Part shown: positions 30,979 to 38,747 of the stretch, in pieces
Numbering within the stretch: position 1 is the first letter of the stretch
Layout: every line of letters starts with the position of its first letter
NCBI GenBank assembly: GCA_004555405.1
Contig: SFIE01000014.1
Coordinates: 1-50,019 of the forward strand
Direction of reading: 5' to 3'
DNA from: Subdoligranulum sp.
GTDB lineage: Bacteria > Bacillota > Clostridia > Oscillospirales > Ruminococcaceae
Length of the DNA: 50,019 nt
Notes under the pieces: model-generated
What the model was told of the DNA's origin: nothing
Seen by the model: the letters and a program-made list of their open reading frames with translations, nothing else
Database searches by the model: none
Program-made: the position numbers and the translations under genes

Positions 30979-31155
30979 TTACTTGAATTTGCGCTTGCGG
31001 GCAGCTTCAGACTTCTTCTTGCGCTTCACGGAGGGCTTTTCATAAGCCTCACGCTTACGCACTTCAGCAAGAACGCCGCTGCGGGCGGTGCTGCGCTTAA
31101 AACGGCGCAGAGCGCTTTCGAGGGACTCGCCCTCCTTGACATGAATCTCAGCCAT
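30979..31155 (-). CDS. rpsU: 30S ribosomal protein bS21
   Basis: 58-residue basic protein, too short for most default ORF lists. It starts MAEIHVKEGESLESALRRFK and ends in the Lys/Arg-rich RKRKFK, the typical bS21 sequence. AGGGAGGG precedes the ATG. It is a single gene between its own promoter and terminator, upstream of yqeG on the same strand. Confidence 0.95.
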   Translation of the reverse strand: MAEIHVKEGESLESALRRFKRSTARSGVLAEVRKREAYEKPSVKRKKKSEAARKRKFK

Positions 31156-31187
31156 TGCTTTTTATCCCTCCCTTGAGGCAGGAGTCT

Positions 31188-31208
31188 GTTAACAAGTTTC
31201 TTATTAAC
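31188..31208 (-). promoter_or_regulatory. inverted repeat at the rpsU transcription start
   Basis: Minus-strand GTTAATAAG-AAA-CTTGTTAAC, a 9-bp repeat with one mismatch (a G-U pair in RNA), starts 6 bp after the -10 of the rpsU promoter. It can be a repressor site or a 5' mRNA hairpin; the ribosome-binding site lies further on. Confidence 0.4.
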
Positions 31209-31214
31209 ATTAGG

Positions 31215-31243
31215 ATTATACTATGCAAAACCGTTCTTGTCAA
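31215..31243 (-). promoter_or_regulatory. consensus sigma-A promoter of rpsU
   Basis: Exact TTGACA (31243-31238), 17-bp spacer and exact TATAAT (31220-31215) on the minus strand, the strongest promoter in the window. Confidence 0.9.
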
Positions 31244-31288
31244 CAGCTTTTCTTCATTTTATTCAAAAGAATTCAATAATTCTTTGAA

Positions 31289-33712
31289 TCAGCCCTTTAC
31301 GGCCAGATTTACCAGCTTGCCCTTTACATAAATTTCCTTCACCACGGTTTTGCCGGCGATCTCGGCGGCCACCGAAGCGTTATCCTTTGCCTGTGCAATG
31401 GCGTCGGCGGCTTCAATGTCGGCAGGCACATTCAGGTGAGCGCGCACCTTGCCGTTCACCAGAACAGCCAGATCAATGGTGGCTTCCACGCACTTGGCCT
31501 CGTCATACACAGGCCACTTGGAGTAGGCGATCTGGGTTTCATGGCCCAGCTGCTGCCACAGTTCCTCGGTCATGTGAGGAGCAAACGGGTTCAGCAGGAG
31601 CAGCAGCGTGGAATATTCATCACGGGTCACACCGCCGGAGGCAATGAGCGCATTCACCAGAGTCATCAGCTGTGCGATGGCCGTGTTCTGCTTCAGGTTC
31701 TCAATATCCTCGCCCACCTTCTTGATGGTCTGGTGGAACAGGGTTTCCAGCTCTGCACGGTAACCTTCGCCCTCAAGAATATTCTCGCTCAGGCCCCACA
31801 CACGCTCCAAAAAGCGCTTGCAGCCTGCGATCGAGCTGGTTTTCCAGGGCGCTGCCTGCTGGAAATCGCCCATGAACATTTCGTACAAACGCATGGTGTC
31901 AGCGCCGTAGGTATCCACGATCTCATCGGGGTTCACCACATTGCCGCGGCTCTTGGACATTTTTTCGTTGTTCTCGCCCAAGATCATGCCGTGGCTGGTG
32001 CGCTTGGCATAGGGTTCGGGACAAGGCACAACGCCGATATCATACAGGAACTTGTGCCAGAAACGGCTGTAAAGCAGGTGCAGGGTGGTGTGCTCCATGC
32101 CGCCGTTGTACCAGTCGACCGGTGCCCAGTATTCCAATGCTTCCTTGCCGGCAAGGGCATCGTTGTTATGGGGATCCATGTAACGCAGGAAATACCACGA
32201 GGAACCGGCCCACTGCGGCATGGTGTCGGTTTCACGGCGTGCAGGGCCGCCGCAGCAGGGGCAGGTGGTGTTCACCCACTCGGTGTGGCGTGCCAGGGGG
32301 CTTTCGCCATCGGGGCCCGGCTCATAGTCCGTGATGTCCGGCAGCTGCAGGGGCAGCTGGTCTTCGCTCACAGGCTGCCAGCCACACTTTTCGCAGTAGA
32401 TCATGGGGATAGGCTCGCCCCAGTAGCGCTGACGGCTGAACACCCAGTCGCGCAGCTTGTAGTTCACCTTATCGCGGCCCTTGCCGTTTTCTTCCAGCCA
32501 GGTGACCATTTTGGCCTTGGCATCCGTTACAGACAGGCCGTCCAGGAAGCCGGAGTTCACCAGCGTGCCGGTGGCAACATCGGTGAAGGCCTCTTTATCC
32601 AGATCGCTCTCGGTTTTGCCCTTCACCACTTCAATGATGGGCAGGCCGAACTTTTTGGCGAATTCCCAGTCGCGGGTATCGTGAGCAGGCACAGCCATAA
32701 TCGCGCCGGTGCCGTAGGTGGCCAGCACGTAGTCGGAAATGAAAATGGGAATTTCCTTGCTGTTCACCGGGTTCACACCCATCACGCCCTGCAGCTTCAC
32801 GCCGGTTTTTTCCTTGTTCAGCTCGGTACGCTCAAAATCAGACTTGCGGGCGGCTTCCTCCTGATAGGCCTTCACCTCCGCTGTGTTGGTGATGATGCCG
32901 GATTCCATCCACTTTTTCACAATGTCATGCTCGGGCGAAACCACCATATAGGTTGCGCCGAACAGCGTATCGCAGCGGGTGGTATATACCGTCAGCTTAT
33001 CGCCTGCGGTGGTGCCGAAATCCACTTCGGCGCCGTGGCTGCGGCCGATCCAGTTTTTCTGCTGGGTCTCAATGCGCTCCAGATAGTTCACCTTGTCCAG
33101 ATCGTCGATCAATCTGTCGGCATAGGCAGTAATCTTGAGCATCCACTGGCTCTTTACGCGGTGTACAACGGGGCTGTGGCAGCGTTCGCAGGTGCCGTTG
33201 ACCACTTCCTCGTTGGCCAGCACGCACTTGCAGCCGGTGCACCAGTTGACATTCATTTCCTTTTTATAGGCAAGGCCATGCTTGTACATCTGCAGGAAGA
33301 TCCACTGGGTCCACTTGTAATAGCTGGGATCGGTGGTGTTGATCTCACGGTCCCAGTCGATGGCGAAGCCCAAAGCCTTCAGCTGGCTTTTAAAGTGCGC
33401 CACATTGTTTTTGGTAACGATAGCCGGATGAATGTGGTTCTTCATGGCAAAGTTTTCGGTGGGCAGGCCGAATGCATCCCAGCCCATGGGATACAGAGTA
33501 TTGTAGCCCTCCAAACGCTTTTTGCGGCAGATCACATCCATGGCCGTATAGCTGCGGGGATGGCCCACATGCAGGCCCTGGCCCGAGGGATACGGAAACT
33601 CAACGAGGCCGTAGAACTTAGGCTTGGAATGGTCCACCTTCACCGAGAAGGTTTTTTCGTCTTCCCAGATTTTTTGCCACTTGGCCTCAACGGCCTTGAA
33701 ATCATATTTCAA
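31289..33712 (-). CDS. leuS: leucyl-tRNA synthetase
   Basis: Class I aminoacyl-tRNA synthetase, 807 residues, full length. HIGH-like HVGH at 48-51, KMSKS at 584-588, zinc-type CxxC pairs, editing domain with VYTTRCDTLFGATY near 242-255 and AVPAHDTRDWEF near 340-351 (the conserved editing Asp). I place the start at TTG 33712 (MKYDFKAVEAKW) because GGGAG lies 9 nt upstream; another TTG at 33721 directly touches that GGGAG. It follows rsfS. Confidence 0.95.
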   Translation of the reverse strand: MKYDFKAVEAKWQKIWEDEKTFSVKVDHSKPKFYGLVEFPYPSGQGLHVGHPRSYTAMDVICRKKRLEGYNTLYPMGWDAFGLPTENFAMKNHIHPAIVTKNNVAHFKSQLKALGFAIDWDREINTTDPSYYKWTQWIFLQMYKHGLAYKKEMNVNWCTGCKCVLANEEVVNGTCERCHSPVVHRVKSQWMLKITAYADRLIDDLDKVNYLERIETQQKNWIGRSHGAEVDFGTTAGDKLTVYTTRCDTLFGATYMVVSPEHDIVKKWMESGIITNTAEVKAYQEEAARKSDFERTELNKEKTGVKLQGVMGVNPVNSKEIPIFISDYVLATYGTGAIMAVPAHDTRDWEFAKKFGLPIIEVVKGKTESDLDKEAFTDVATGTLVNSGFLDGLSVTDAKAKMVTWLEENGKGRDKVNYKLRDWVFSRQRYWGEPIPMIYCEKCGWQPVSEDQLPLQLPDITDYEPGPDGESPLARHTEWVNTTCPCCGGPARRETDTMPQWAGSSWYFLRYMDPHNNDALAGKEALEYWAPVDWYNGGMEHTTLHLLYSRFWHKFLYDIGVVPCPEPYAKRTSHGMILGENNEKMSKSRGNVVNPDEIVDTYGADTMRLYEMFMGDFQQAAPWKTSSIAGCKRFLERVWGLSENILEGEGYRAELETLFHQTIKKVGEDIENLKQNTAIAQLMTLVNALIASGGVTRDEYSTLLLLLNPFAPHMTEELWQQLGHETQIAYSKWPVYDEAKCVEATIDLAVLVNGKVRAHLNVPADIEAADAIAQAKDNASVAAEIAGKTVVKEIYVKGKLVNLAVKG

Positions 33713-33753
33713 AATAATCAACTCCCAATTTGTATATAGTAGCGGGGTTATTC

Positions 33754-34143
33754 TTACTGCATTTCTGCCTTGGCAGCCTGCTCGGCAGCCAGCAGCTCGG
33801 CCGAGATATCCACTTCTTCACCGTCGGCCCACTGATGCTCCAGGCCGTAGAAGTCACGGGTATCGGGGGTAAATACATTCACGATCACATTGCTGTAATC
33901 CAACAGGATCCAGCGCTTGGAGTCGCTGCCTTCAATGTGGCTGGGCTTTTCGCTGCAGTTTTTCGCCAGCTGAAATTCCACTTCATCAGCCAATGCGGCC
34001 ACATGGGTGGTGCTGGTGCCGTTTGCGATCACAAAATAATCGGTAAGCACCGTGAGATCACGCACCTTGATCACCTTAATGTTGGCTGCCTTCTTTTTGT
34101 CCAGCGCGATCGCTGCCTGAATTGCAAGTTCTCTGCTTTCCAT
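33754..34143 (-). CDS. rsfS: ribosome silencing factor
   Basis: 129 residues. RsfS binds uL14 on the 50S subunit and prevents subunit joining during starvation. Family landmarks IKVRDLTVLTDYFVIANGTST at about 24-45 and WILLDYSNVIVNVFTPDTRDFYGLEHQW at 77-104. It carries a 20-residue Ala/Glu-rich C-terminal tail. Lies between the LCP gene and leuS. Confidence 0.93.
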   Translation of the reverse strand: MESRELAIQAAIALDKKKAANIKVIKVRDLTVLTDYFVIANGTSTTHVAALADEVEFQLAKNCSEKPSHIEGSDSKRWILLDYSNVIVNVFTPDTRDFYGLEHQWADGEEVDISAELLAAEQAAKAEMQ

Positions 34144-34169
34144 GGTTCCTCCTACTGTAATAAATTCCT

Positions 34170-35480
34170 TTACTGCACGGCTGTGTTATCGGCCGTCACA
34201 GTGTAGCTTCCATCCAGATTTTCATTTTGCTGTCCGTTTTCACGCTCGGTATCCAGCTGGCCCATATACTGCACATTGGGGTCGCTGGGGGCACCGGAGG
34301 TTGCCCAGCTGGCAAAGTTCAGATTTTCTGCGGGCACTTCGCCGGTATATTCGCGGAAATACTGGTTCAGCAGGGTGGCCGTTTCACCGGCTGCACCCAC
34401 CACAACACTGTTGGTGTTATAGCGCTCGCCGCAGTTGTAAACCGGCATCTGACACAGCATGATGTTGGCACTGTCGGTTTTGAGCAGGCTTACAGCCAGC
34501 TTGGCAATGGTCACCGTGTCAAGATCGGTAGTAACATAGTTCATAAAGGCGGGGGTAAGCTTCACGGCATCCTTGAGAGTCATGGTGCGGATCTTACCCA
34601 GCAGGCCCGAGTAGAAATAGCGCTGCATATTCAGACGGTCCAGATCCGAGCGCTCAAAGCCTGCGCCATGACGGTTTCGCACAAAGAATTCTGCGGCACT
34701 GCCATTCAGCGTCTGGTAGCCCTGCTTCAGCACACTGCCGCCGTAGGCCATATCCTGCGGCACATACACTTCCACGCCGCCGAACAGGTCCACCACTTCT
34801 TTCATGGCGGCCATGTTGATGGTAATATAATGGTCGATGGGCAGCTGCAGCGTGTTGCTGATCACATCGCACAGCGCTGTCATGCCTTCTTCGTTCGAGA
34901 TCATGACCGAGTTGATCTGGCCGTTGCGTGCCGAGTAGGTTCCGTTCGGTGTTGTGACCGTGCCGCCCACAAAGGTGTTGCGGGGGATCTGCAAAAGGCT
35001 GGCCTTTTTATTTTTGACATCGAAGTTCACATACATGATCATATCGGTCATGCCGTCGTTGGTGCCATCGCCGTAAGAGCGGGTCTCACCATCGTCGCTG
35101 TCGATGCCGCACACCAGAATGTTCACCACATCGCCCGAATATTCATCGGGTGTGCCAATGCTTGTGATCAGATCCTTCAGCGAAGGGGCATCGCTGTCCG
35201 GCTTGATGGCGTGCATGATGATCTGCCATGCCGCCAGTACGATCACAAGCAGCACAGCCAGTGTTACCAGCAAAGGCACCAGGCAGCCGTTTTTCTTTTT
35301 TCTGCTGCCGGTTTTCTTTTTTGCGCCGCCGCTGCGGGCAGGCTGTGATGCCGGGGCCGCGTGCGTGTGCACGGTGCGGCGGGCACCGCTTGCCGACTGG
35401 CCGGCCGAGGATGCATGATAGGTGGTTTTATGCTGTGCCCCCGAAGTGTTCAGCTTGCGGGGTCTGTTGGGTTCGTTCAT
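34170..35480 (-). CDS. LytR-CpsA-Psr (LCP) family cell-wall glycopolymer ligase
   Basis: Membrane enzyme that moves teichoic acid, capsule or other glycopolymers from lipid carrier to peptidoglycan. 436 residues: basic low-complexity cytoplasmic tail (1-64), one membrane helix at 66-89, LCP domain about 115-330 with NILVCGIDSDDGETRSYG, GMTDMIMYVNFDVKNKKASLLQIPRNTFV, RNGQINSV and FVRNRHGAGFERSDLDRLNMQR. It ends in a Glu/Asn-rich tail. It overlaps yqeK by 4 nt and lies between yqeK and rsfS, a place where many Clostridia have an LCP gene. Confidence 0.9.
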   Translation of the reverse strand: MNEPNRPRKLNTSGAQHKTTYHASSAGQSASGARRTVHTHAAPASQPARSGGAKKKTGSRKKKNGCLVPLLVTLAVLLVIVLAAWQIIMHAIKPDSDAPSLKDLITSIGTPDEYSGDVVNILVCGIDSDDGETRSYGDGTNDGMTDMIMYVNFDVKNKKASLLQIPRNTFVGGTVTTPNGTYSARNGQINSVMISNEEGMTALCDVISNTLQLPIDHYITINMAAMKEVVDLFGGVEVYVPQDMAYGGSVLKQGYQTLNGSAAEFFVRNRHGAGFERSDLDRLNMQRYFYSGLLGKIRTMTLKDAVKLTPAFMNYVTTDLDTVTIAKLAVSLLKTDSANIMLCQMPVYNCGERYNTNSVVVGAAGETATLLNQYFREYTGEVPAENLNFASWATSGAPSDPNVQYMGQLDTERENGQQNENLDGSYTVTADNTAVQ

Positions 35481-36061
35481 TGGTCGTCCTCCACGGAATG
35501 CGCCTGCAGCCAGGCCAGCGCTTTGGCCGATTCAGGGTCTGCAATCGCATTTTTTTGTTCTACAAAGGAAATTGTCATTTTCAGTGCCTGTATCATGGCC
35601 TTGTCCAGATTCTGCATTTCCAGACTGCGCAATTCCTCCACACCGGGATAATCCCTTTCAGCACTGGTCATATCAGCCAAAAACAAAATTTTGTCCAGCT
35701 TGCTCATGTTTTCCTTGCCGGTGGTATGGCAGGCAATGGCCGAAAGAATTTCTCCGTCCTGCACATTCCATTGGGTTTTGGCCAGAATGGCCGCACAGAT
35801 GCCATGCCACACGGGCTCGGGCCGATTTTGAGTGCCTTTTTTTATTATAGCATTATCCTGCATGATCTGCAATAATTCCGTGCGGGGCAATTCTTTTGCC
35901 GAATCATGCAAAACTGCCGCAAGCGCTGCTTTTTCGGTGTCCACACCGTAGTGTTGCGCCATGCGCACTGCCAATTTTTTTACATTCATGGTGTGCTGAA
36001 AGCGTTTTGGGCTTAGTGTCCGGCGCACCATATCCTCTGCCTGCTGATAAGTCATTTTCAT
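35477..36061 (-). CDS. yqeK: YqeK, diadenosine tetraphosphate (Ap4A) hydrolase, HD type
   Basis: 194-residue HD-domain phosphohydrolase; the YqeK family splits Ap4A symmetrically. Metal ligands: His23 in RFQHTMNV, HD pair His52-Asp53 in AAVLHDSAKE, then WHGICAAILA and the HTTGKENMSKLDKILFLADMTSAERDYPG block. It overlaps nadD by 4 nt, the conserved nadD-yqeK pair. Confidence 0.92.
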   Translation of the reverse strand: MKMTYQQAEDMVRRTLSPKRFQHTMNVKKLAVRMAQHYGVDTEKAALAAVLHDSAKELPRTELLQIMQDNAIIKKGTQNRPEPVWHGICAAILAKTQWNVQDGEILSAIACHTTGKENMSKLDKILFLADMTSAERDYPGVEELRSLEMQNLDKAMIQALKMTISFVEQKNAIADPESAKALAWLQAHSVEDDQ

Positions 36062-36654
36062 TCACTCTTTTCGCATTGATACAGCCCCCGGCTGCTTATG
36101 ATCTGCCACACCTCGGGCGGCACAGCCTCGGCCCCGGCGCTTCCCTGCCGAATTTCGGAGGAGGACATGGGCACGGGCTTTGCCCGGGCAAACAGGATCC
36201 GTGCGCCGTCGCCGCACAGTGAGTCGGCAAATTCGGCCAGCATGGCGGCATCGTCGGCCTCACGGCTTTCCACCACCAGTGTGGCCAGCTGCAAAATGCT
36301 CTGCCACTCGCGCCATGTGCGGAAGGATGTGAGCATATCGCTGCCCACCGTAAGATACAGCTGCGCGTCGGGATATGTGCTGTGCAGCATCCGCAGGGTG
36401 TTGACCGTATAGCTCTTGCCTTCGTGCGAGATTTCCCAATCCGAAATTTCCACCTGCTCGCCCAGCTGCAAAAAGCAGCGGCACATTTGCAGGCGAAGGC
36501 TTCCGGGCGTGGCGCTGGCTGCCTTGTGCGGCGGGATACCCGCCGGCATCACGATCACTTTGTCGGGCTGCACGGCCTGCATGGCAGCCCGCAGATTGTT
36601 GATATGCCCCCAGTGCGGGGGGTCAAAGGTTCCGCCGTAGAGTAAGATTTTCAT
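36058..36654 (-). CDS. nadD: nicotinate-nucleotide adenylyltransferase
   Basis: Makes NaAD from NaMN and ATP in NAD synthesis. 198 residues: nucleotide-binding GGTFDPPHWGHINN at 7-20 and SSSEIRQG near 163-170 (the ISSTxIR motif). It precedes yqeK with a 4-nt overlap and follows yhbY by 59 nt. Confidence 0.93.
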   Translation of the reverse strand: MKILLYGGTFDPPHWGHINNLRAAMQAVQPDKVIVMPAGIPPHKAASATPGSLRLQMCRCFLQLGEQVEISDWEISHEGKSYTVNTLRMLHSTYPDAQLYLTVGSDMLTSFRTWREWQSILQLATLVVESREADDAAMLAEFADSLCGDGARILFARAKPVPMSSSEIRQGSAGAEAVPPEVWQIISSRGLYQCEKSE

Positions 36655-36713
36655 AATTTTTGCACGGGCAGAAGTGTTTTTGCCCGGTTTGATCCACTCG
36701 GTTGATTCGGGTT

Positions 36714-37010
36714 TTATTTCAGCAGCCCGGCGTACTGAGATTCCTTATCCTTCTGCTTATACAAAACGAACTTGCTGCCGATCACCTGCACACACTCCGA
36801 GCCGGTTTTTTCAGCCAGAATGGGGGCTGCTTCCTTGGCGTTGTACATACTGTTTTTCAGCACCTTCACCTTGATCAGCTCGCGGGCCTTCAGGCAGTCC
36901 AGAACGCCCTGCACCAGAGTTTCATCGATATCGCCCTTGCCCACCTGAAAAACAGGGTCCATGGTGCTGGCAATGCCGCGCAGGGTTGCGCGCTGTTTGG
37001 AAGTAAGCAT
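36714..37010 (-). CDS. yhbY: YhbY-family CRM-domain ribosome-associated protein
   Basis: 98-residue single CRM RNA-binding domain, bound to pre-50S particles. Family core LTSKQRATLRGIASTMDPVFQVGKGDIDETLV near 2-33 with the GxxG-like VGKG loop. AAAGGAG precedes the ATG. Between the XTP diphosphatase gene and nadD. Confidence 0.92.
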   Translation of the reverse strand: MLTSKQRATLRGIASTMDPVFQVGKGDIDETLVQGVLDCLKARELIKVKVLKNSMYNAKEAAPILAEKTGSECVQVIGSKFVLYKQKDKESQYAGLLK

Positions 37011-37081
37011 ATTATTTCTCCTTTTTGCTTTGTTCTTTTTTATTCTATCCTATGTTTGTATCGATCTTGTATCGGCTTCCA

Positions 37082-37717
37082 TCAGCCGTTCAAAAACAGC
37101 GGCAGCATCATCTGCAGCTTTTTCATGGCACGGCCTCGATGACTGATGGCATCCTTTTCATCCGGGGTCAGCTGCGAATAACTGCGTTCCTCGGTGTTGG
37201 GGCGCACCGTACCGTCCGGCATGCCTACGCCATCCGGCACAAAAATGGGGTCATAACCAAAGCCGTAATCGCCGGGGCGATAGTCCGGGCTTACCCAGCC
37301 GGGGCACTGGCCCTCGCAGGTAAGATGGCGGCCGTCCGGCAGCATAAAGCACACTGCTGAAACAAATTGTGCCGTGCGTTTTTCTCGCGCAACACCCTGC
37401 AGCGCACCCAGCAGTTTTTCGTTGTTGGCATCGTCGTTGCCGTGTTCCCCGGCATAGCGGGCGCTGTATACGCCCGGCGCACCGGAAAGAGCATCCACGC
37501 ACAGGCCGGAATCATCGGCCACGGTTGCAAAACCGCAGGCCTTGCAAATGGCTTCGGCCTTGATGAAGGCGTTTTCGGCAAAGGTTTCGCCGTTTTCCTC
37601 GGGGTCAATGTGGATATCCAGTTCCTTCAGGCTTTTCACTTCATGGCCCTGCGCCTCCAGAATACGGCGCAGCTCCTTCAGCTTTCCCTGATTGTTGGTA
37701 GCAGCACAGATCAGCAT
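37082..37717 (-). CDS. rdgB: XTP/dITP diphosphatase
   Basis: Removes non-canonical purine nucleotides (ITP, XTP). 211 residues: ATNNQGKLKELRRIL at 6-20, FAENAFIKAEA at 46-56, ADDSGLCVDAL at 67-77, FGYDPIFVPDG and SHRGRAMKKL near the end. ATG at 37717 with AAGGAGG upstream; an earlier in-frame ATG at 37765 lies within ftsY and is not needed. The gap to ftsY is 4 nt. Confidence 0.93.
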   Translation of the reverse strand: MLICAATNNQGKLKELRRILEAQGHEVKSLKELDIHIDPEENGETFAENAFIKAEAICKACGFATVADDSGLCVDALSGAPGVYSARYAGEHGNDDANNEKLLGALQGVAREKRTAQFVSAVCFMLPDGRHLTCEGQCPGWVSPDYRPGDYGFGYDPIFVPDGVGMPDGTVRPNTEERSYSQLTPDEKDAISHRGRAMKKLQMMLPLFLNG

Positions 37718-37721
37718 AGGG

Positions 37722-38663
37722 TCAGTCCTCCTTTTCTGCGGGCTTTGCCAGCAGGCTTTCGGCAAAATCTTTGGCCGAGAAGGTCATCAGATCGTCCATT
37801 CCCTCGCCCACGCCGATAAAGCGCACCGGCAGACCAAGCTTTTTGCGCACACTCACCACACAGCCGCCCTTGGCCGTGCCGTCCAGCTTTGTCAGTATAA
37901 TGCCGGTGGCATCCGCTGCCTTGATAAACTCTTTGGCCTGACTGATGGCATTCTGGCCGGTGATGGCATCCAGCACCAGCAGCGTTTCCACGCTTGCTTC
38001 GGGGGCAGCCTTGGTGATGCTGCGGCTGATCTTGGTAAGCTCGGCCATCAGGCCCGCCTTGTTGTGCAAACGGCCTGCGGTGTCGGCGATCACCAGATCA
38101 TAATTTTTGGCGGCGGCACTCTGCACAGCATCAAAGATCACCGAGGCAGGGTCGGCGCCTTCCGAGGCCTTTAAGATCGTCACCCCTGCCCGGTCGGCCC
38201 ACACCTCCAGCTGTTCGCTGGCAGCGGCGCGGAAGGTATCGCCCGCCGCCAGCAGCACCTTTTTGCCCAGCTTATCCTTATAAAGATGTGCCAGCTTGGC
38301 AATGCTGGTGGTTTTGCCCACACCGTTTACGCCGATCACCAGAATCACCGCCGGATGCCCCGAAAGCTCCATTTCCTGCTCGGGCTCCATTTCCTTGCAC
38401 ACAAGCTCTTTCAGTGCAGCCAGCGCCTGTTCGCCCGTGGTGAGATGGCGGCGCGACACTTCCTTGCGCAGGCTTTCCACCAGTTCCACCGAAACATCCG
38501 CACCGCAGTCGGCCAGGATCAGCTGCTCTTCGAGTTCATCATACAGATCATCGGTGATCTGGCTGCCGATCAGCGTGTTTACGATATTGCCAAAGAAACC
38601 GGTGCGGGTTTTGGAAAGGCCGCTGTCCAGTTTTTTCTTATTGCCAAAACCAAAAAGTCCCAT
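37722..38663 (-). CDS. ftsY: signal recognition particle receptor FtsY
   Basis: GTPase that docks ribosome-SRP complexes at the membrane. 313 residues, short N-terminal (A) domain, N domain 20-90, G domain with GVNGVGKTT at 111-119, DTFRAAA at 142-148, DTAGR at 194-198, TKLDGTAKGG at 258-267. Follows smc by 84 nt. Confidence 0.95.
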   Translation of the reverse strand: MGLFGFGNKKKLDSGLSKTRTGFFGNIVNTLIGSQITDDLYDELEEQLILADCGADVSVELVESLRKEVSRRHLTTGEQALAALKELVCKEMEPEQEMELSGHPAVILVIGVNGVGKTTSIAKLAHLYKDKLGKKVLLAAGDTFRAAASEQLEVWADRAGVTILKASEGADPASVIFDAVQSAAAKNYDLVIADTAGRLHNKAGLMAELTKISRSITKAAPEASVETLLVLDAITGQNAISQAKEFIKAADATGIILTKLDGTAKGGCVVSVRKKLGLPVRFIGVGEGMDDLMTFSAKDFAESLLAKPAEKED

Positions 38664-38747
38664 GGTTTTACACTCCTGTTTTCAGAATCGTTGGGCGCTG
38701 CCGCATTGCAGGCAGCCGCCCAAGGGGTGAAGATCGTTTGCGATGCT

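Noticed and set aside
31436..33739. Open frame of 767 codons opposite leuS
   Set aside because: Antisense shadow of leuS; no Shine-Dalgarno, no motifs, whereas leuS shows all synthetase signatures.
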